64,000 bases of DNA from Cupriavidus sp. (GCA_031181345.1 JAPSLC010000002.1:124001-188000), one strand, 5' to 3'. Counted from the stretch's first letter, positions 34,441 to 43,633 are shown. The notes: generated by a model from the letters alone, not told the origin. Numbers and translations are program-made.

Positions 34441-35129
34441 TGCCGGCTCCATTCGATGTCCAGCCGCTGCGCGGCTTCGCGTACGGCAGCCTCGCGCAAC
34501 TGGCGCCGCTGCGCGCCCGCGCTCCTGCAGCGCGCGATGATCTCCGGCCGCGCCGTGAACGGCGTGCCGCCGACGAAGGGAGGCTCGGGGTCGTACTCGA
34601 TCTGCAATTGGATCTGTTCGGCGGCCTCCTGGTCGAGCACGTTGGCCACCACGCGCAATGCCATGTCGATCCCGGCGGTCACGCCACCGGACGTGAAGTA
34701 CTTGCCGTCGATGGTGGTGCGGTCGTCCATCGGGATGGCATCGAACTGAGTGAGCAGGTCGCGGGCCAGCCAATGGCCGGACGCGCGGCGACCGTGCAGC
34801 AAACCCGCCGCGCCAAGCAGCAGCGAGCCGGTGCAGATGCCGAACACCCAACGCGCGCGCTCGGCCTGATTGCGCACGAAGGCGATCCACTCGGGATCGA
34901 GGAGGGCAGCATCGGTGCCCGGGCCGCCGGGCACGACGAGCAGATCGCACTGCGAGGCCTGCGCGATGGTCGTGGTCGGCACCAGCATCAGGCCACGATC
35001 GGAACGAACCGGCGCGGCGTCTTTGGCAACCAACTCGCATTGAAATCCTGGCGCGCGAACCAGTACCTCATACGGTCCGGTCAGGTCCAGTTGTGTGACA
35101 CCTTCGAATAACGCAAAATTGACCAGCAT
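34437..35129 (-). CDS. DJ-1/PfpI-family protein, isonitrile hydratase-like
   Basis: 230-residue DJ-1/PfpI protein. The nucleophile elbow is GIC99TGS. D15 lies in LDLTGPYEV, matching the Asp/Cys pair of isonitrile hydratase (about D17/C101 in a 228-residue enzyme, from memory). Isonitrile hydratase adds water to isonitriles to give N-substituted formamides, but many relatives have other roles. It is coupled to the Bug receptor downstream by a 4-bp overlap. It is divergent, 78 bp away, from a GlxA-like regulator that itself carries a DJ-1 domain. Confidence 0.85.
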   Translation of the reverse strand: MLVNFALFEGVTQLDLTGPYEVLVRAPGFQCELVAKDAAPVRSDRGLMLVPTTTIAQASQCDLLVVPGGPGTDAALLDPEWIAFVRNQAERARWVFGICTGSLLLGAAGLLHGRRASGHWLARDLLTQFDAIPMDDRTTIDGKYFTSGGVTAGIDMALRVVANVLDQEAAEQIQLQIEYDPEPPFVGGTPFTARPEIIARCRSAGAQRRQLREAAVREAAQRLDIEWSRQ

Positions 35130-35207
35130 CGAATAGCTCCCAAGAACGCGTGGCGACGCGTGGATCAGCGGACACGACGTGCCGTCATACTAGGAGCGCC
35201 CTTCTCC

Positions 35208-36233
35208 ATGGCCCTGCCAACTTGCCCTCAACCGCTGCCAGGCGCTGTGCCTGCGCCAGTGCCAGCCTCACCGGTCGTCGCGCTGCTGGTCTATCCCGGC
35301 TTCCAGGCCATCGATCTTGCCGGCCCGGTGCAGGCCTTCGTCACTGCCGCCGGCGAGCGCGGTCCCTCTTACGATGTCCGCATCGTCAGCGCGATGGGCG
35401 GCCCGGTGCAGGGCACGGGGCCGCTGGCCGTGCTGACCGAACCCTGGAGCGAACTGCCGCTGCCGATCGATACGCTGATGGTGCCGGGCGGGCCGGGCGT
35501 CGACGCGGCCTGCGGCGAGCCGGCGCTGCGCCTCGCGTTGACCACGATGGCGGCAAGCGCGCGACGGATCTGCTCCGTGTGTACGGGCGCATTCCTGCTG
35601 GCATCGAGCGGACTGCTGCAAGGACGTGCCGCTTGCACCCATTGGCGGGCCGCGGAACGGCTCGCCCGCGCGTATCCCGACGTGCGAGTCGACCCGGTCC
35701 CGATCTACCTGCGCGATGGCAACGTCTATACCTCCGCGGGGGTCTCGGCAGGTATCGACCTGGCGCTGGCGCTGATCGAGGAGGATGCCGGCACAAGCTG
35801 CGCCGCCGCGGTGGCAAAACGGTTGGTCGTGCACATGCGCCGGCCCGGTGGACAGGCGCAATACAGCGATGCGCTCCGCCTGCAAACCAGCAGCGCCGGC
35901 ACCTTCGCGGAGTTGCTTGCGCAGATCGCGGCGCGGCCGGCGGAACCCTGGCGCGCCGAGGACATGGCCGCCTACAGCGGACATTCGGTGCGATCGTTCT
36001 ATCGCAAGTTCATGGAGCAGACGCAGGAGTCGCCATCGGCGGCGCTGGAGCGCATTCGCGTCGAGCATGCAACGGCGATGCTCAACACGACCGCTGCCTC
36101 GCTGAAGGAAGTCGCACGCCGCAGCGGCTTCGCCTCCGAGCAGGCGATGCGCCGATCGTTCCTGCGGGTTGCCGGGCGTCTGCCGTCCAGCATCGTGCGC
36201 GGCACGACCGGAAATCGCCACGAGGCCGCGTAA
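35208..36233 (+). CDS. GlxA-family AraC-type regulator with DJ-1-like sensor domain
   Basis: 341-residue regulator. The N-terminal two thirds are a DJ-1/PfpI-like domain (VALLVYPGFQAIDLAGPVQAF, VPGGPGVDAAC, VCTGAFLLASSGLL). The C-terminal 100 residues are an AraC DNA-binding domain with two helix-turn-helices (WRAEDMAAYSGHSVRSFYRKF and LKEVARRSGFASEQAMRRSF). The start at 35208 (MALP) follows AGGAG; an in-frame ATG at 35160 is an alternative. It probably controls the divergent DJ-1/Bug operon, sensing a related ligand with a related fold (inference). Confidence 0.88.
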   Translation: MALPTCPQPLPGAVPAPVPASPVVALLVYPGFQAIDLAGPVQAFVTAAGERGPSYDVRIVSAMGGPVQGTGPLAVLTEPWSELPLPIDTLMVPGGPGVDAACGEPALRLALTTMAASARRICSVCTGAFLLASSGLLQGRAACTHWRAAERLARAYPDVRVDPVPIYLRDGNVYTSAGVSAGIDLALALIEEDAGTSCAAAVAKRLVVHMRRPGGQAQYSDALRLQTSSAGTFAELLAQIAARPAEPWRAEDMAAYSGHSVRSFYRKFMEQTQESPSAALERIRVEHATAMLNTTAASLKEVARRSGFASEQAMRRSFLRVAGRLPSSIVRGTTGNRHEAA

Positions 36234-36303
36234 CAGCGGTTTCGGCCCCGTCAGCCCAGCCGTAGCGGAGGCTTCGCACGCATCGGGCCGATCCTGATCG
36301 GCT

Positions 36304-36969
36304 TCACCGATGCCCTGCCCCCATCGCGCCAAGCGCAGCCGCGAGGCCGGTTACTGGGCTGGTCAATGGCTTCGGCGCGTGCTTCGTCAAATCCGCGGCA
36401 CCGGCCATCGAGGCTTGGGCCAGGGCGACGATGGTTGCCCGGTCCTGGCTGGCCCGGTCCGCCGCGTTGGCGATTGCGGCCAGATAGTCGCCGTGTTTGC
36501 CGGCCTTGAACAGGCTCCACGCTCCTTGCACGAGCCTGACCTCGACATCGCAAGCGGAGTGCTCTGCCGCCTCTTCAAATAGCCGAGCGGTCGGTTGCAG
36601 CGTCGTCTCGACCGCGCAAAGGACGATGATGTTGCCGGCCAATCGCGTCGCCTCTTCGGCCAGCGCTCTGTCCACCCGGATCGTCGGGACCGCCGCAGGA
36701 GCCGTGGAACCAGCCGAAATAGGCGAGACACAGGGTCCGAGGGTGGAACAGGTCAGCAGCACCGCATCCGCACAGCGGCCCAGTTGCAGCAGCGCGTCAC
36801 AGGTTTGATGCTCGATGTCGGAGGTCAGCCCGCCAGCGAGTTCCGCCGCGGCCAGCAGTTCCGGGCGTACCTCGTGGTGAAGCGATGCCTCTGGGAGATT
36901 CAATTGCCGTGCCGCGGCGTCGAATACGGCCACATTGCTTTGCGCGGTATGCAGGCACGCGATGCGCAT
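36304..36969 (-). CDS. Asp/Glu racemase-superfamily protein
   Basis: 221-residue protein of the aspartate/glutamate/hydantoin racemase superfamily. The first catalytic-Cys motif is clear (DAVLLTCSTLGP). The second, normally containing Cys, reads TIVALAQASMAGA and has none. It may therefore act by a one-cysteine mechanism, as in arylmalonate decarboxylase-like relatives, or do a different reaction. The start at 36969 (MRIA) has GGAGAAG upstream. It is divergent from the GntR-led amidase operon and probably shares its pathway and regulator. Confidence 0.78.
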   Translation of the reverse strand: MRIACLHTAQSNVAVFDAAARQLNLPEASLHHEVRPELLAAAELAGGLTSDIEHQTCDALLQLGRCADAVLLTCSTLGPCVSPISAGSTAPAAVPTIRVDRALAEEATRLAGNIIVLCAVETTLQPTARLFEEAAEHSACDVEVRLVQGAWSLFKAGKHGDYLAAIANAADRASQDRATIVALAQASMAGAADLTKHAPKPLTSPVTGLAAALGAMGAGHR

Positions 36970-37109
36970 GGGTCTTCTCCGGTATGGAGGCGCAGTTTCC
37001 CATAGTCGGCCGGTGAAGCGGCGTGATCGACCCACGGAATCGCGCGTCCTCTCCGCCGGCCCCGTTCCGCCCTCCGCGTAAACCCTGACAAATCCGGCCC
37101 TTGCAGCCT

Positions 37110-37121
37110 GTGAAATATCAC
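37110..37121. promoter_or_regulatory. Candidate GntR operator (GTGA-N4-TCAC)
   Basis: GTGAAATATCAC is a dyad with GTGA and TCAC half-sites around AATA. A second TATCAC follows at 37127-37132. It lies 42 bp before the GntR start, in the gap shared with the racemase gene. It is typical of autoregulated FCD-type GntR proteins in position and half-site size. Confidence 0.45.
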
Positions 37122-37162
37122 ACTAGTATCACTCCAACTTCAGAGACGACGAGAACCGGACC

Positions 37163-37858
37163 GTGGCAACATCCATCCGACTGGTAGGAACCGACGACGA
37201 CAGCGGCAAGCAAACCGCCTCCCAGACGGGGGCGGCCATGCGCGAACTGGCCTATACGGAAATCAAGCGACGCATCATTTCGTGCGAATTCCGGCCCGGC
37301 GAGCCACTGAACGAGGCACAGGTGGCGACCATGCTGGGGCTGGGCCGCACCCCGGTCCATCAGGCACTGCATCGCCTCGAAGTCGAAGGGCTGGTGTCGA
37401 TCATGCCGCGCAAGGGCGTGCTGGTGACACCGCTGTCGCTGAACGAAGTGCTGGACATGATCGAGGTTCGCGCCACCAACGAGGTGCTGTGCGCCACGCT
37501 GGCTTGCGAGCGCGGCCACGACAGCGATTTCAAGGCCATGCGCGACATCGTCGACCGCTCGCCCCCGCTGATCGCCGGACGCGACATCCCCGCGCTGGCA
37601 TCGTTGGACCTCAAATTCCATACGGCGATGTCCGCCGCCTCGCGCAACCGGGTACTGGCCGAATTGCTGCGCGGCCTGCATGAGAAGCAGGCGCGCTTCT
37701 GGTTCCTGTCGCTGTCCGACCCGCAGCATCTCGAGAACGTCTACCAGGAGCACCTGGAGATCGTCGACGCACTGGAGCGCAGGGATGTGCCGGCGGTGCG
37801 CGAAGCGGTCCGCACGCATATCGACGAATTCCGGAAGAACATCATCCGGACGCTGTAA
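37163..37858 (+). CDS. GntR-family regulator, FCD subfamily
   Basis: 231-residue regulator. A winged helix-turn-helix at residues about 27-95 (LAYTEIKRRIISCEFRPGEPLNEAQVATMLGLGRTPVHQAL, read in pieces) is followed by an FCD ligand domain. Metal-site residues are visible as D-x3-H in DLKFHTAM, H in the EHLEIVDAL region and RTHIDEF. The start is a GTG at 37163. It heads an apparent operon with DUF2848, amidase and MFS genes and is divergent from the racemase gene. It probably represses both until an amide or amino-acid-like ligand appears (inference). Confidence 0.9.
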   Translation: MATSIRLVGTDDDSGKQTASQTGAAMRELAYTEIKRRIISCEFRPGEPLNEAQVATMLGLGRTPVHQALHRLEVEGLVSIMPRKGVLVTPLSLNEVLDMIEVRATNEVLCATLACERGHDSDFKAMRDIVDRSPPLIAGRDIPALASLDLKFHTAMSAASRNRVLAELLRGLHEKQARFWFLSLSDPQHLENVYQEHLEIVDALERRDVPAVREAVRTHIDEFRKNIIRTL

Positions 37859-37891
37859 CCCCCTCTTTTCTCCCAATCAAGGTAGTACGCA

Positions 37892-38569
37892 ATGCCGACA
37901 CTGCATTTCCAAGTCGCCGGCGGGGGCAAACTCGCCCTCGACATTCAACGTCTGATCATTGCCGGATGGACCGGCCGCGATCTCGAGGCCGTCCAGCACC
38001 ATATCGAAGAGCTGCAGGCCATCGGCGTGAAGCCGCCCGCCAGCGTGCCGACGTTCTATCCGCTGGCGGCGTCGCTGCTGACCACCGCGGACGTCATCGA
38101 GGTCCCGCGTGACGATTCTTCCGGCGAAATCGAAGTGGTGCTGCTGCAGGCGGACGATGGACTGTACGTCGGCGTCGGATCGGACCACACCGACCGCAAG
38201 GTCGAGGCCTATGACGTAACGGTGTCCAAGCAGATGTGCGACAAGCCGGTCGGCACGCAGGTCTGGCGCTTCGACGACGTGGCCGACCACTGGGACAGTC
38301 TCGAGATGCGTTGCTGGCGCGTGCGCGACGGCGAGCGCGCGCTGTACCAGGATGGCAAGGTCACGCGCCTGCTCGATCCCCGCGATTTGATCCAGCGCCT
38401 GACCGGCGAGTCGTCGCTGCCGCCCGGCACGGCGATGTTCTGCGGCACCCAGGCCGTGATCGGCGAGCTGGGGCATGGCGAGGCCTTCGAGGTCGAACTG
38501 CATGACCCGGTGCGCAACCGCACGCTGCGCCACGCGTATCGCGTTCAAAGCCTGGCGGTGGCCGAATGA
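37892..38569 (+). CDS. DUF2848 protein (fumarylacetoacetase-like fold)
   Basis: 225-residue member of DUF2848, with the family pattern VPTFYPLAASLLT and the strongly conserved VGSDHTDRKVEAYDVTVSKQ (positions about 91-113, read in pieces). The family is distantly like fumarylacetoacetate hydrolase, with probable metal ligands in the GSDHTDR loop. Its gene usually travels with amidases and transporters. The stop overlaps the amidase start (ATGA), indicating tight coupling. Reaction unknown. Confidence 0.87.
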   Translation: MPTLHFQVAGGGKLALDIQRLIIAGWTGRDLEAVQHHIEELQAIGVKPPASVPTFYPLAASLLTTADVIEVPRDDSSGEIEVVLLQADDGLYVGVGSDHTDRKVEAYDVTVSKQMCDKPVGTQVWRFDDVADHWDSLEMRCWRVRDGERALYQDGKVTRLLDPRDLIQRLTGESSLPPGTAMFCGTQAVIGELGHGEAFEVELHDPVRNRTLRHAYRVQSLAVAE

Positions 38570-39888
38570 GCGAGTCCACCATCGCAGCGCTGGCGGCCCG
38601 GCTGGCCGCTGGACAGACCACCAGTGTCGCGCTGACCGAGCAGGCGCTCTCACGCATCGACAGCCATCGCGCCGCGGGCGGCACGGCCTTTGTCGAGGTC
38701 GACGAAGCCGGCGCGCTGGCCGCTGCGCGCGCTGCCGACCAGGCACGCGCAGCGGGTCTGGTGGCCTCGCCTCTCGCTGGATTGCCTGTGTCGATCAAGG
38801 ACCTGTTCGACGTGCGCGGACAGGTGACCCGCGCCGGTTCGCGCGTGCTCGACGGCAATGCGCCGGCGTTGGCCGATTCTCCGGCCGTGGCCCGCCTGCG
38901 GGCCGCCGGTGCGGTGCTGATCGGTCGCACCAATATGAGCGAGTTCGCGTTTTCGGGACTCGGCCTGAACCCGCACTACGGCACGCCGCGCTCGCCCTTC
39001 GACGCCGAGCGGATCGCCGGCGGCTCCACGTCCGGCGGCGCCGTCAGCGTGGCCGAAGGCATGGCGGTAGCCGCGCTGGGCACCGATACCGGCGGCTCGA
39101 TTCGCATTCCATCGGCGTTCTGTGGCCTGACCGGTTTCAAGCCGACCGCCCGACGCGTGCCGCTCGATGGCGCCGTCCCGCTGTCCACGTCGCTGGATTC
39201 CGCCGGCCCGCTGGCCCGATCGGTTGCCTGCTGTGCCGCGATGGATGCCGTGCTGAGCGGCGAGACGCTGGACGCGCGTCCGGCTTCGCTGGCGGGGCTG
39301 CGGCTCTACGTGACGCGCGATTTCGTTGGGGATGGCGTCGATGCCGAGGTCGCCCAGGCATTCGAGGACATGCTGTCGCGGCTGTCGGCGCAGGGCGCGC
39401 GCATCGTGCCATTCGACTTCCCCGAGCTGCGGCGCTTGCCGGAGATCAACGCCGGTGGCGGCCTGACCGCGGCCGAGGCCTGGGCCTGTCATCGCGACTG
39501 GCTGACGCGCGATGGCGAACGCTACGACCAGCGGGTGGCGCAGCGCATCCGCCGCGGCGCGCAGCAGAGCGCGGCGGACTACATCACGCTGCTCGCCGAG
39601 CGCCGCACGATGCAGCAACACGCCGCCGAGCGGCTACGCGATGCCGATGCCTGGCTGATGCCCACCGTCGCAGTGCGACCGCCGCGACTCGATGCGCTCG
39701 AGCGCGACGAGGACTTCTTCGCGACCAACGCACTGGTGCTGCGTAATCCGAGCGTGATCAATTTCCTGGACGGCTGCGCGGTTTCACTGCCGATCGCGCC
39801 GGGAATCGGCCTGAGCGTTTGCGGCCTGCAAGGCAACGACGCGCGCGTGCTGCAGGTCGCCGGCTCGATCGAGCCGCTGCTGCGCTGA
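38566..39888 (+). CDS. Amidase signature-family enzyme
   Basis: 440-residue amidase that hydrolyses a C-N amide bond. The Ser-cisSer-Lys triad is visible: K78 in PVSIKDLF, S154 in AGGSTSGG and the nucleophile S178 in GTDTGGSIR. Length and order are normal for the family. It overlaps the DUF2848 gene by 4 bp and is followed by an MFS transporter 95 bp later. The substrate is probably a small amide imported by that transporter, or a hydantoin- or carbamoyl-type compound in view of the racemase nearby (inference). Confidence 0.92.
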   Translation: MSESTIAALAARLAAGQTTSVALTEQALSRIDSHRAAGGTAFVEVDEAGALAAARAADQARAAGLVASPLAGLPVSIKDLFDVRGQVTRAGSRVLDGNAPALADSPAVARLRAAGAVLIGRTNMSEFAFSGLGLNPHYGTPRSPFDAERIAGGSTSGGAVSVAEGMAVAALGTDTGGSIRIPSAFCGLTGFKPTARRVPLDGAVPLSTSLDSAGPLARSVACCAAMDAVLSGETLDARPASLAGLRLYVTRDFVGDGVDAEVAQAFEDMLSRLSAQGARIVPFDFPELRRLPEINAGGGLTAAEAWACHRDWLTRDGERYDQRVAQRIRRGAQQSAADYITLLAERRTMQQHAAERLRDADAWLMPTVAVRPPRLDALERDEDFFATNALVLRNPSVINFLDGCAVSLPIAPGIGLSVCGLQGNDARVLQVAGSIEPLLR

Positions 39889-39983
39889 CGCCGCAGCTGC
39901 CGGCGCTCCCCCAGCACAGCGGCCGTCCGAGGGCTGCGCCAATGCAGCGCAGCCCCGCCCACCACACCCAAGGAGCAACACCG

Positions 39984-41321
39984 ATGTCTTCCGTGATCAG
40001 CAGCGCCGCGGGCGCCCTGGACAACGCGCAACCAGCCGAGGTCGCGCGGCAATGCGAAGTGGCCTATCGCAAGATCGCCATCCGCCTGATTCCCTTCCTG
40101 GTCTTCCTGTTCATCCTCGCCTGGATCGACCGCGTCAACGTCGGCTTCGCCAAGCTGCAGATGCTGCAGGACCTGCAATTCAGCGAAGCCGTATATGGCT
40201 TCGGCGCCGGCATTTTCTTTCTCGGCTATTTCCTGTTCGAGGTGCCGAGCAACCTGTTGCTCGAGAAGATCGGCGCGCGCAAGACGCTGGCCCGCATCAC
40301 GATCCTGTGGGGCCTGGCGTCGATGGCGATGATCTTCGTCAAGACGCCGATGCAGTTCTACGCGCTGCGATTCCTGCTTGGCGTGTTCGAGGCGGGGTTC
40401 TTCCCCGGCGTCGTGCTGTACCTGACGTACTGGTTCCCTGCGGCACGGCGTGCGCGCATCAATGGCCTGTTCATGACGTCGTTCGCCATCGCCGGCGTGA
40501 TCGGCGGCCCGCTGGCCGGCTTCATCATGACGACGATGGATGGGGTCGATGGGCTCGCCAACTGGCAATGGCTGTTCGTGCTCGAAGGCATCCCGTCGGT
40601 GCTCGCCGGCATCGCGGTGATGATGTACCTGCCGGAAAAGCCCGCGAACGCGCGCTGGCTGTCCGACACCGAGAAACAACTGGTCACGCGCACCATCGAG
40701 GCCGAGAATCGCGATCCGGCCAAGCACTCGACGCTGAAGGCGGCGTTCGTCAATTCCCGCGTCTGGATCTGCGCCGCGATCTATTTCTGCGTGGTCAGCG
40801 GCAACGCCACCATCGCGTTCTGGTCGCCGTCGATCATCAAGGAACTGGGCGTGCAGGGCAATCTGCGGATCGGCCTCGTATCGGCGATCCCGTTCATCGC
40901 GGGCACCATCGCGATGGTCCTCAACGGCATTCATTCGGACCGCAGCGGCGAACGCCGGATGCACTGCGCGATGGCGACGTTGCTGGCCGCCGTCGGCCTG
41001 ACGCTGACTGGTATGTGGCTGCACAGCGCCATGCTGGCCCTGGTGGCGTTGACGCTGGCGTCGATCGGCATCCTGGCCGCATTCCCGGTGTTCTGGTCGC
41101 TGCCGTCCGCCTTCCTCGCCGGCACCGCTGCCGCAGGCGGCATCGCGCTGATCAACTCGATCGGCAACCTGGCGGGCTTCGTGGCGCCGTACATGATCGG
41201 CTGGTTCAAGACCAATACCGGTCAGCTGTCGTCCGGTCTGTACTTCGTTGCGTTCCTGGAGGCGTGTGCAACCGTGCTGGTGCTGGCGGCCATACGCGGC
41301 CGTGCCGCCGTAGCCCGCTGA
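39984..41321 (+). CDS. MFS transporter, anion:cation symporter (ACS) type
   Basis: 445-residue inner-membrane transporter with about 12 helices. Helix 1 ends LAWIDRVNVGFAKL, the classic ACS-family signature. GYFLFEVPSNLLLEKIGARK follows, and later FFPGVVLYLTYWFPAARRARI. ACS members carry organic anions such as phthalate, tartrate or hexuronates with protons. The start at 39984 has AAGGAG eight bases upstream. It is the last gene of the GntR-DUF2848-amidase operon and probably imports their substrate. It is convergent with the AraC gene, leaving one base between stop codons. Confidence 0.92.
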   Translation: MSSVISSAAGALDNAQPAEVARQCEVAYRKIAIRLIPFLVFLFILAWIDRVNVGFAKLQMLQDLQFSEAVYGFGAGIFFLGYFLFEVPSNLLLEKIGARKTLARITILWGLASMAMIFVKTPMQFYALRFLLGVFEAGFFPGVVLYLTYWFPAARRARINGLFMTSFAIAGVIGGPLAGFIMTTMDGVDGLANWQWLFVLEGIPSVLAGIAVMMYLPEKPANARWLSDTEKQLVTRTIEAENRDPAKHSTLKAAFVNSRVWICAAIYFCVVSGNATIAFWSPSIIKELGVQGNLRIGLVSAIPFIAGTIAMVLNGIHSDRSGERRMHCAMATLLAAVGLTLTGMWLHSAMLALVALTLASIGILAAFPVFWSLPSAFLAGTAAAGGIALINSIGNLAGFVAPYMIGWFKTNTGQLSSGLYFVAFLEACATVLVLAAIRGRAAVAR

Positions 41322-41322
41322 C

Positions 41323-42213
41323 TCAAGACTCGGCCAGCCACTTGCGCGGCGACACGCCCATCCGTTGCCGGAACGCCTTCGAGAACGACGACGCACTGGC
41401 GAATCCAAGCTCCGTGGCGATCAGGTTCACCGGTCGCCCGGAGCGCATCATCGATGCGCCAAGACTGAGCCGCCAGTCGGTCAGATAAGCGGCCGGGGTG
41501 GTACCGGTGGCTTCCTTGAAGGCCGCGGCAAACGCACTGCGGGACATGCCAGCGGTCGAGGCCATCCGCTCCAGCGACCACCCCTCATACGGCGATCGAT
41601 GCAGGGCGACCAGCGCCTTCGCCAGGCGTGGATCGGACAGCCCCATGATCAGTCCGCTTGTCACGCCCACCTCCGCGGGATGGTCGATGATCCAGCGCAA
41701 CAGCTGGATCAGCACGACTTCGAACAATCGGTCGGCCAGCACGCGCGAGCCGCAGCGGACTTGATCCGCCTCGGCAAACAACAGGTCCAGCGCGGGCCGC
41801 AGCCCTTCCACCGCATCTAGCGGCACCCGCACCACTGATGGCAGCGATTGCACGATCGGGTTGCGTTCGCCGCCATCGAAATCCAGCGTAGCGCAGGTGA
41901 AATCCGAACCGTCCTCGGGTGGATTGACGAACTGATGGTGCAAGGGTCGGGGATAGAGCAGCAGCGTCGGTTCTGCAAGGTGGAAACGCGCTACGGCCGT
42001 CTCGCCGGGCCGGTGCCGCACCTCCATCTCGCCTCGGCGCAGCACGTGCAGGAAGGCGCGTCCCGGCAGCGGCTCGAAGGTGGATCGCCCGCACAGCTTG
42101 CCCGTATGAAAGAGCTTGGTGCGGACACGGAAACGGTCCAGCAACGCGGTCAGACGATCGACGGGATCGGCCGGGGCGGGGGCGGCGATTTCGGATGAAT
42201 GGACAAGTTTCAT
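41323..42213 (-). CDS. AraC-family regulator with cupin-6 ligand domain
   Basis: 296-residue AraC-type regulator. The N-terminal cupin-like domain (GRSTFEPLPGRAFLHVLRRGEMEV, and the metal-less LLYPRPLHHQFVNP) is of the AraC_binding_6 type. The C-terminal two helix-turn-helices are WSLERMASTAGMSRSAFAAAF and LIATELGFASASSFSKAFRQRMG. It is divergent, 93 bp away, from the AhpD-like gene at 42307, its likely target. Such pairs are common in Burkholderiales. Confidence 0.9.
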   Translation of the reverse strand: MKLVHSSEIAAPAPADPVDRLTALLDRFRVRTKLFHTGKLCGRSTFEPLPGRAFLHVLRRGEMEVRHRPGETAVARFHLAEPTLLLYPRPLHHQFVNPPEDGSDFTCATLDFDGGERNPIVQSLPSVVRVPLDAVEGLRPALDLLFAEADQVRCGSRVLADRLFEVVLIQLLRWIIDHPAEVGVTSGLIMGLSDPRLAKALVALHRSPYEGWSLERMASTAGMSRSAFAAAFKEATGTTPAAYLTDWRLSLGASMMRSGRPVNLIATELGFASASSFSKAFRQRMGVSPRKWLAES

Positions 42214-42306
42214 GGACGTTATTGCACCTCGCGTCCAGCCATTCTACCTACCATTGCATCCGACCGCTCCATTCGGACGGCAACCATCCATCTCAAGGAG
42301 TACCGT

Positions 42307-42852
42307 ATGTCCCGCGTCCCCCTGATCGATCCCAACGACACCACGGCAGACCGCCAGGCGCTGCTGGCGCAGGTTCATGGCGCGTTCGGTGCCACGCCGA
42401 ACATGTTCAAGGCCGTGGCCAACTCGGCTGCCGCGCTGAAGAGCATGTGGGGCAGCTTCGGCGCGCTCGGCGCCGGCGTCATCCCTGCCCGGCTGGGCGA
42501 GCAGATCGCCGTGGCGGTAGCCAACCGCAATGCGTGCGAATATTGCCTCGCTGCCCACACGGCGCTGGGCCGCAAGGCAGGCGCCAGCGCCGAGGAAATG
42601 GCGGCCGCGCAAGGCGGCGAATCCACCGATCCGAAGACCACGGCGGCCCTGCGCTTCGCGCTGAAGGTCGTCGAGGCGCGCGGGCAGATCAGCGATGCCG
42701 ATGTGCGCGCGGTTCGCGAGGCAGGCTTCAGCGACGAGGAAATCGTCGAGATCCTCGCCCATGTGGCGCTGAATCTGTTCACCAACTACGTCAATGTGGC
42801 ATTCGCCGTGCCGGTGGACTTTCCGGCGGTGAAGCTGCGCGCCGCGGCGTAA
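42307..42852 (+). CDS. Carboxymuconolactone decarboxylase-family (AhpD-like) protein
   Basis: 181-residue all-helical protein with the AhpD-type redox motif NACEYCLAAHTALG: CxxC plus a downstream His, as in alkylhydroperoxidases. It is therefore more likely a peroxidase or thiol-redox protein than a decarboxylase. The start at 42307 (MSRV) has AAGGAG upstream. It stands next to the divergent AraC gene, suggesting inducible expression. The oxidant is unknown. Confidence 0.9.
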   Translation: MSRVPLIDPNDTTADRQALLAQVHGAFGATPNMFKAVANSAAALKSMWGSFGALGAGVIPARLGEQIAVAVANRNACEYCLAAHTALGRKAGASAEEMAAAQGGESTDPKTTAALRFALKVVEARGQISDADVRAVREAGFSDEEIVEILAHVALNLFTNYVNVAFAVPVDFPAVKLRAAA

Positions 42853-42928
42853 GCGCGGCTGCGATCGCGGCAGGGCGGGACATTTCCATCCGCCCTGTCG
42901 ATGCTGATGGAATGGAGAAAAAAACGGC

Positions 42929-43633
42929 ATGAAACGCACCGCATTGGCGATCCGCCATCTCGCCTTTGAAGATCTGGGTATCCTGGCACCGCTATTGAAC
43001 GAACGCGGCTATACGGTCCGCTATCTGGAGGCCGGCGTCGATGCCATCGACAGCGCGGCAGTGACGACGGCGGACCTGTCGGTGGTGCTGGGCGGCCCGA
43101 TCGGCGTGTACGACACCGACCGCTACCCGTTTCTCACGCAGGAGAAGGCCGCCATCGGAGCGCGGCTCAGGCAGAACAAGCCGACCTTGGGCATCTGTCT
43201 CGGCGCGCAACTGATGGCCGAAGCGCTGGGCGCAACGGTGGCGGCGACAGGCAAGGTGGAGATCGGCTACGGCGAACTGACACTAACCGAGCAAGGTCGA
43301 GCCTCTGCGCTGCGGCATATCGGCGCCATTCCGGTGCTGCATTGGCACGGCGATCAATTCGCGATCCCGGAAGGCGCATCGCGATTGGCGCAAACGCAGG
43401 GTTTTCCGAATCAGGCGTTTTCGCTGGGGCCGTGCATTCTCGGCCTGCAATTCCATCTCGAGGCCGATCATCGGCAGATCGAGCGCTGGTTGATCGGGCA
43501 TGCGCATGAGCTGGCGTCGCATCAACTGGATATCCCGGCGATCCGCGCGGATGCCGCTCGGCATGGCGCGATGCTGGAGCTCGCGGCGCGTGCCGTCATT
43601 GGCGAATGGCTCGATCAATTGCCGTTTGGATGA
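42929..43633 (+). CDS. Class I glutamine amidotransferase-like protein
   Basis: 234-residue stand-alone amidotransferase of the GMP-synthase-like class I type. The triad is visible: C90 in LGICLGAQLMAEALG, with H176 and E178 in LQFHLEAD. Such free-standing domains usually release ammonia from glutamine or hydrolyse gamma-glutamyl compounds, but many have no known partner. It follows the AhpD-like gene by 76 bp in the same direction and may be co-transcribed. Confidence 0.88.
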   Translation: MKRTALAIRHLAFEDLGILAPLLNERGYTVRYLEAGVDAIDSAAVTTADLSVVLGGPIGVYDTDRYPFLTQEKAAIGARLRQNKPTLGICLGAQLMAEALGATVAATGKVEIGYGELTLTEQGRASALRHIGAIPVLHWHGDQFAIPEGASRLAQTQGFPNQAFSLGPCILGLQFHLEADHRQIERWLIGHAHELASHQLDIPAIRADAARHGAMLELAARAVIGEWLDQLPFG

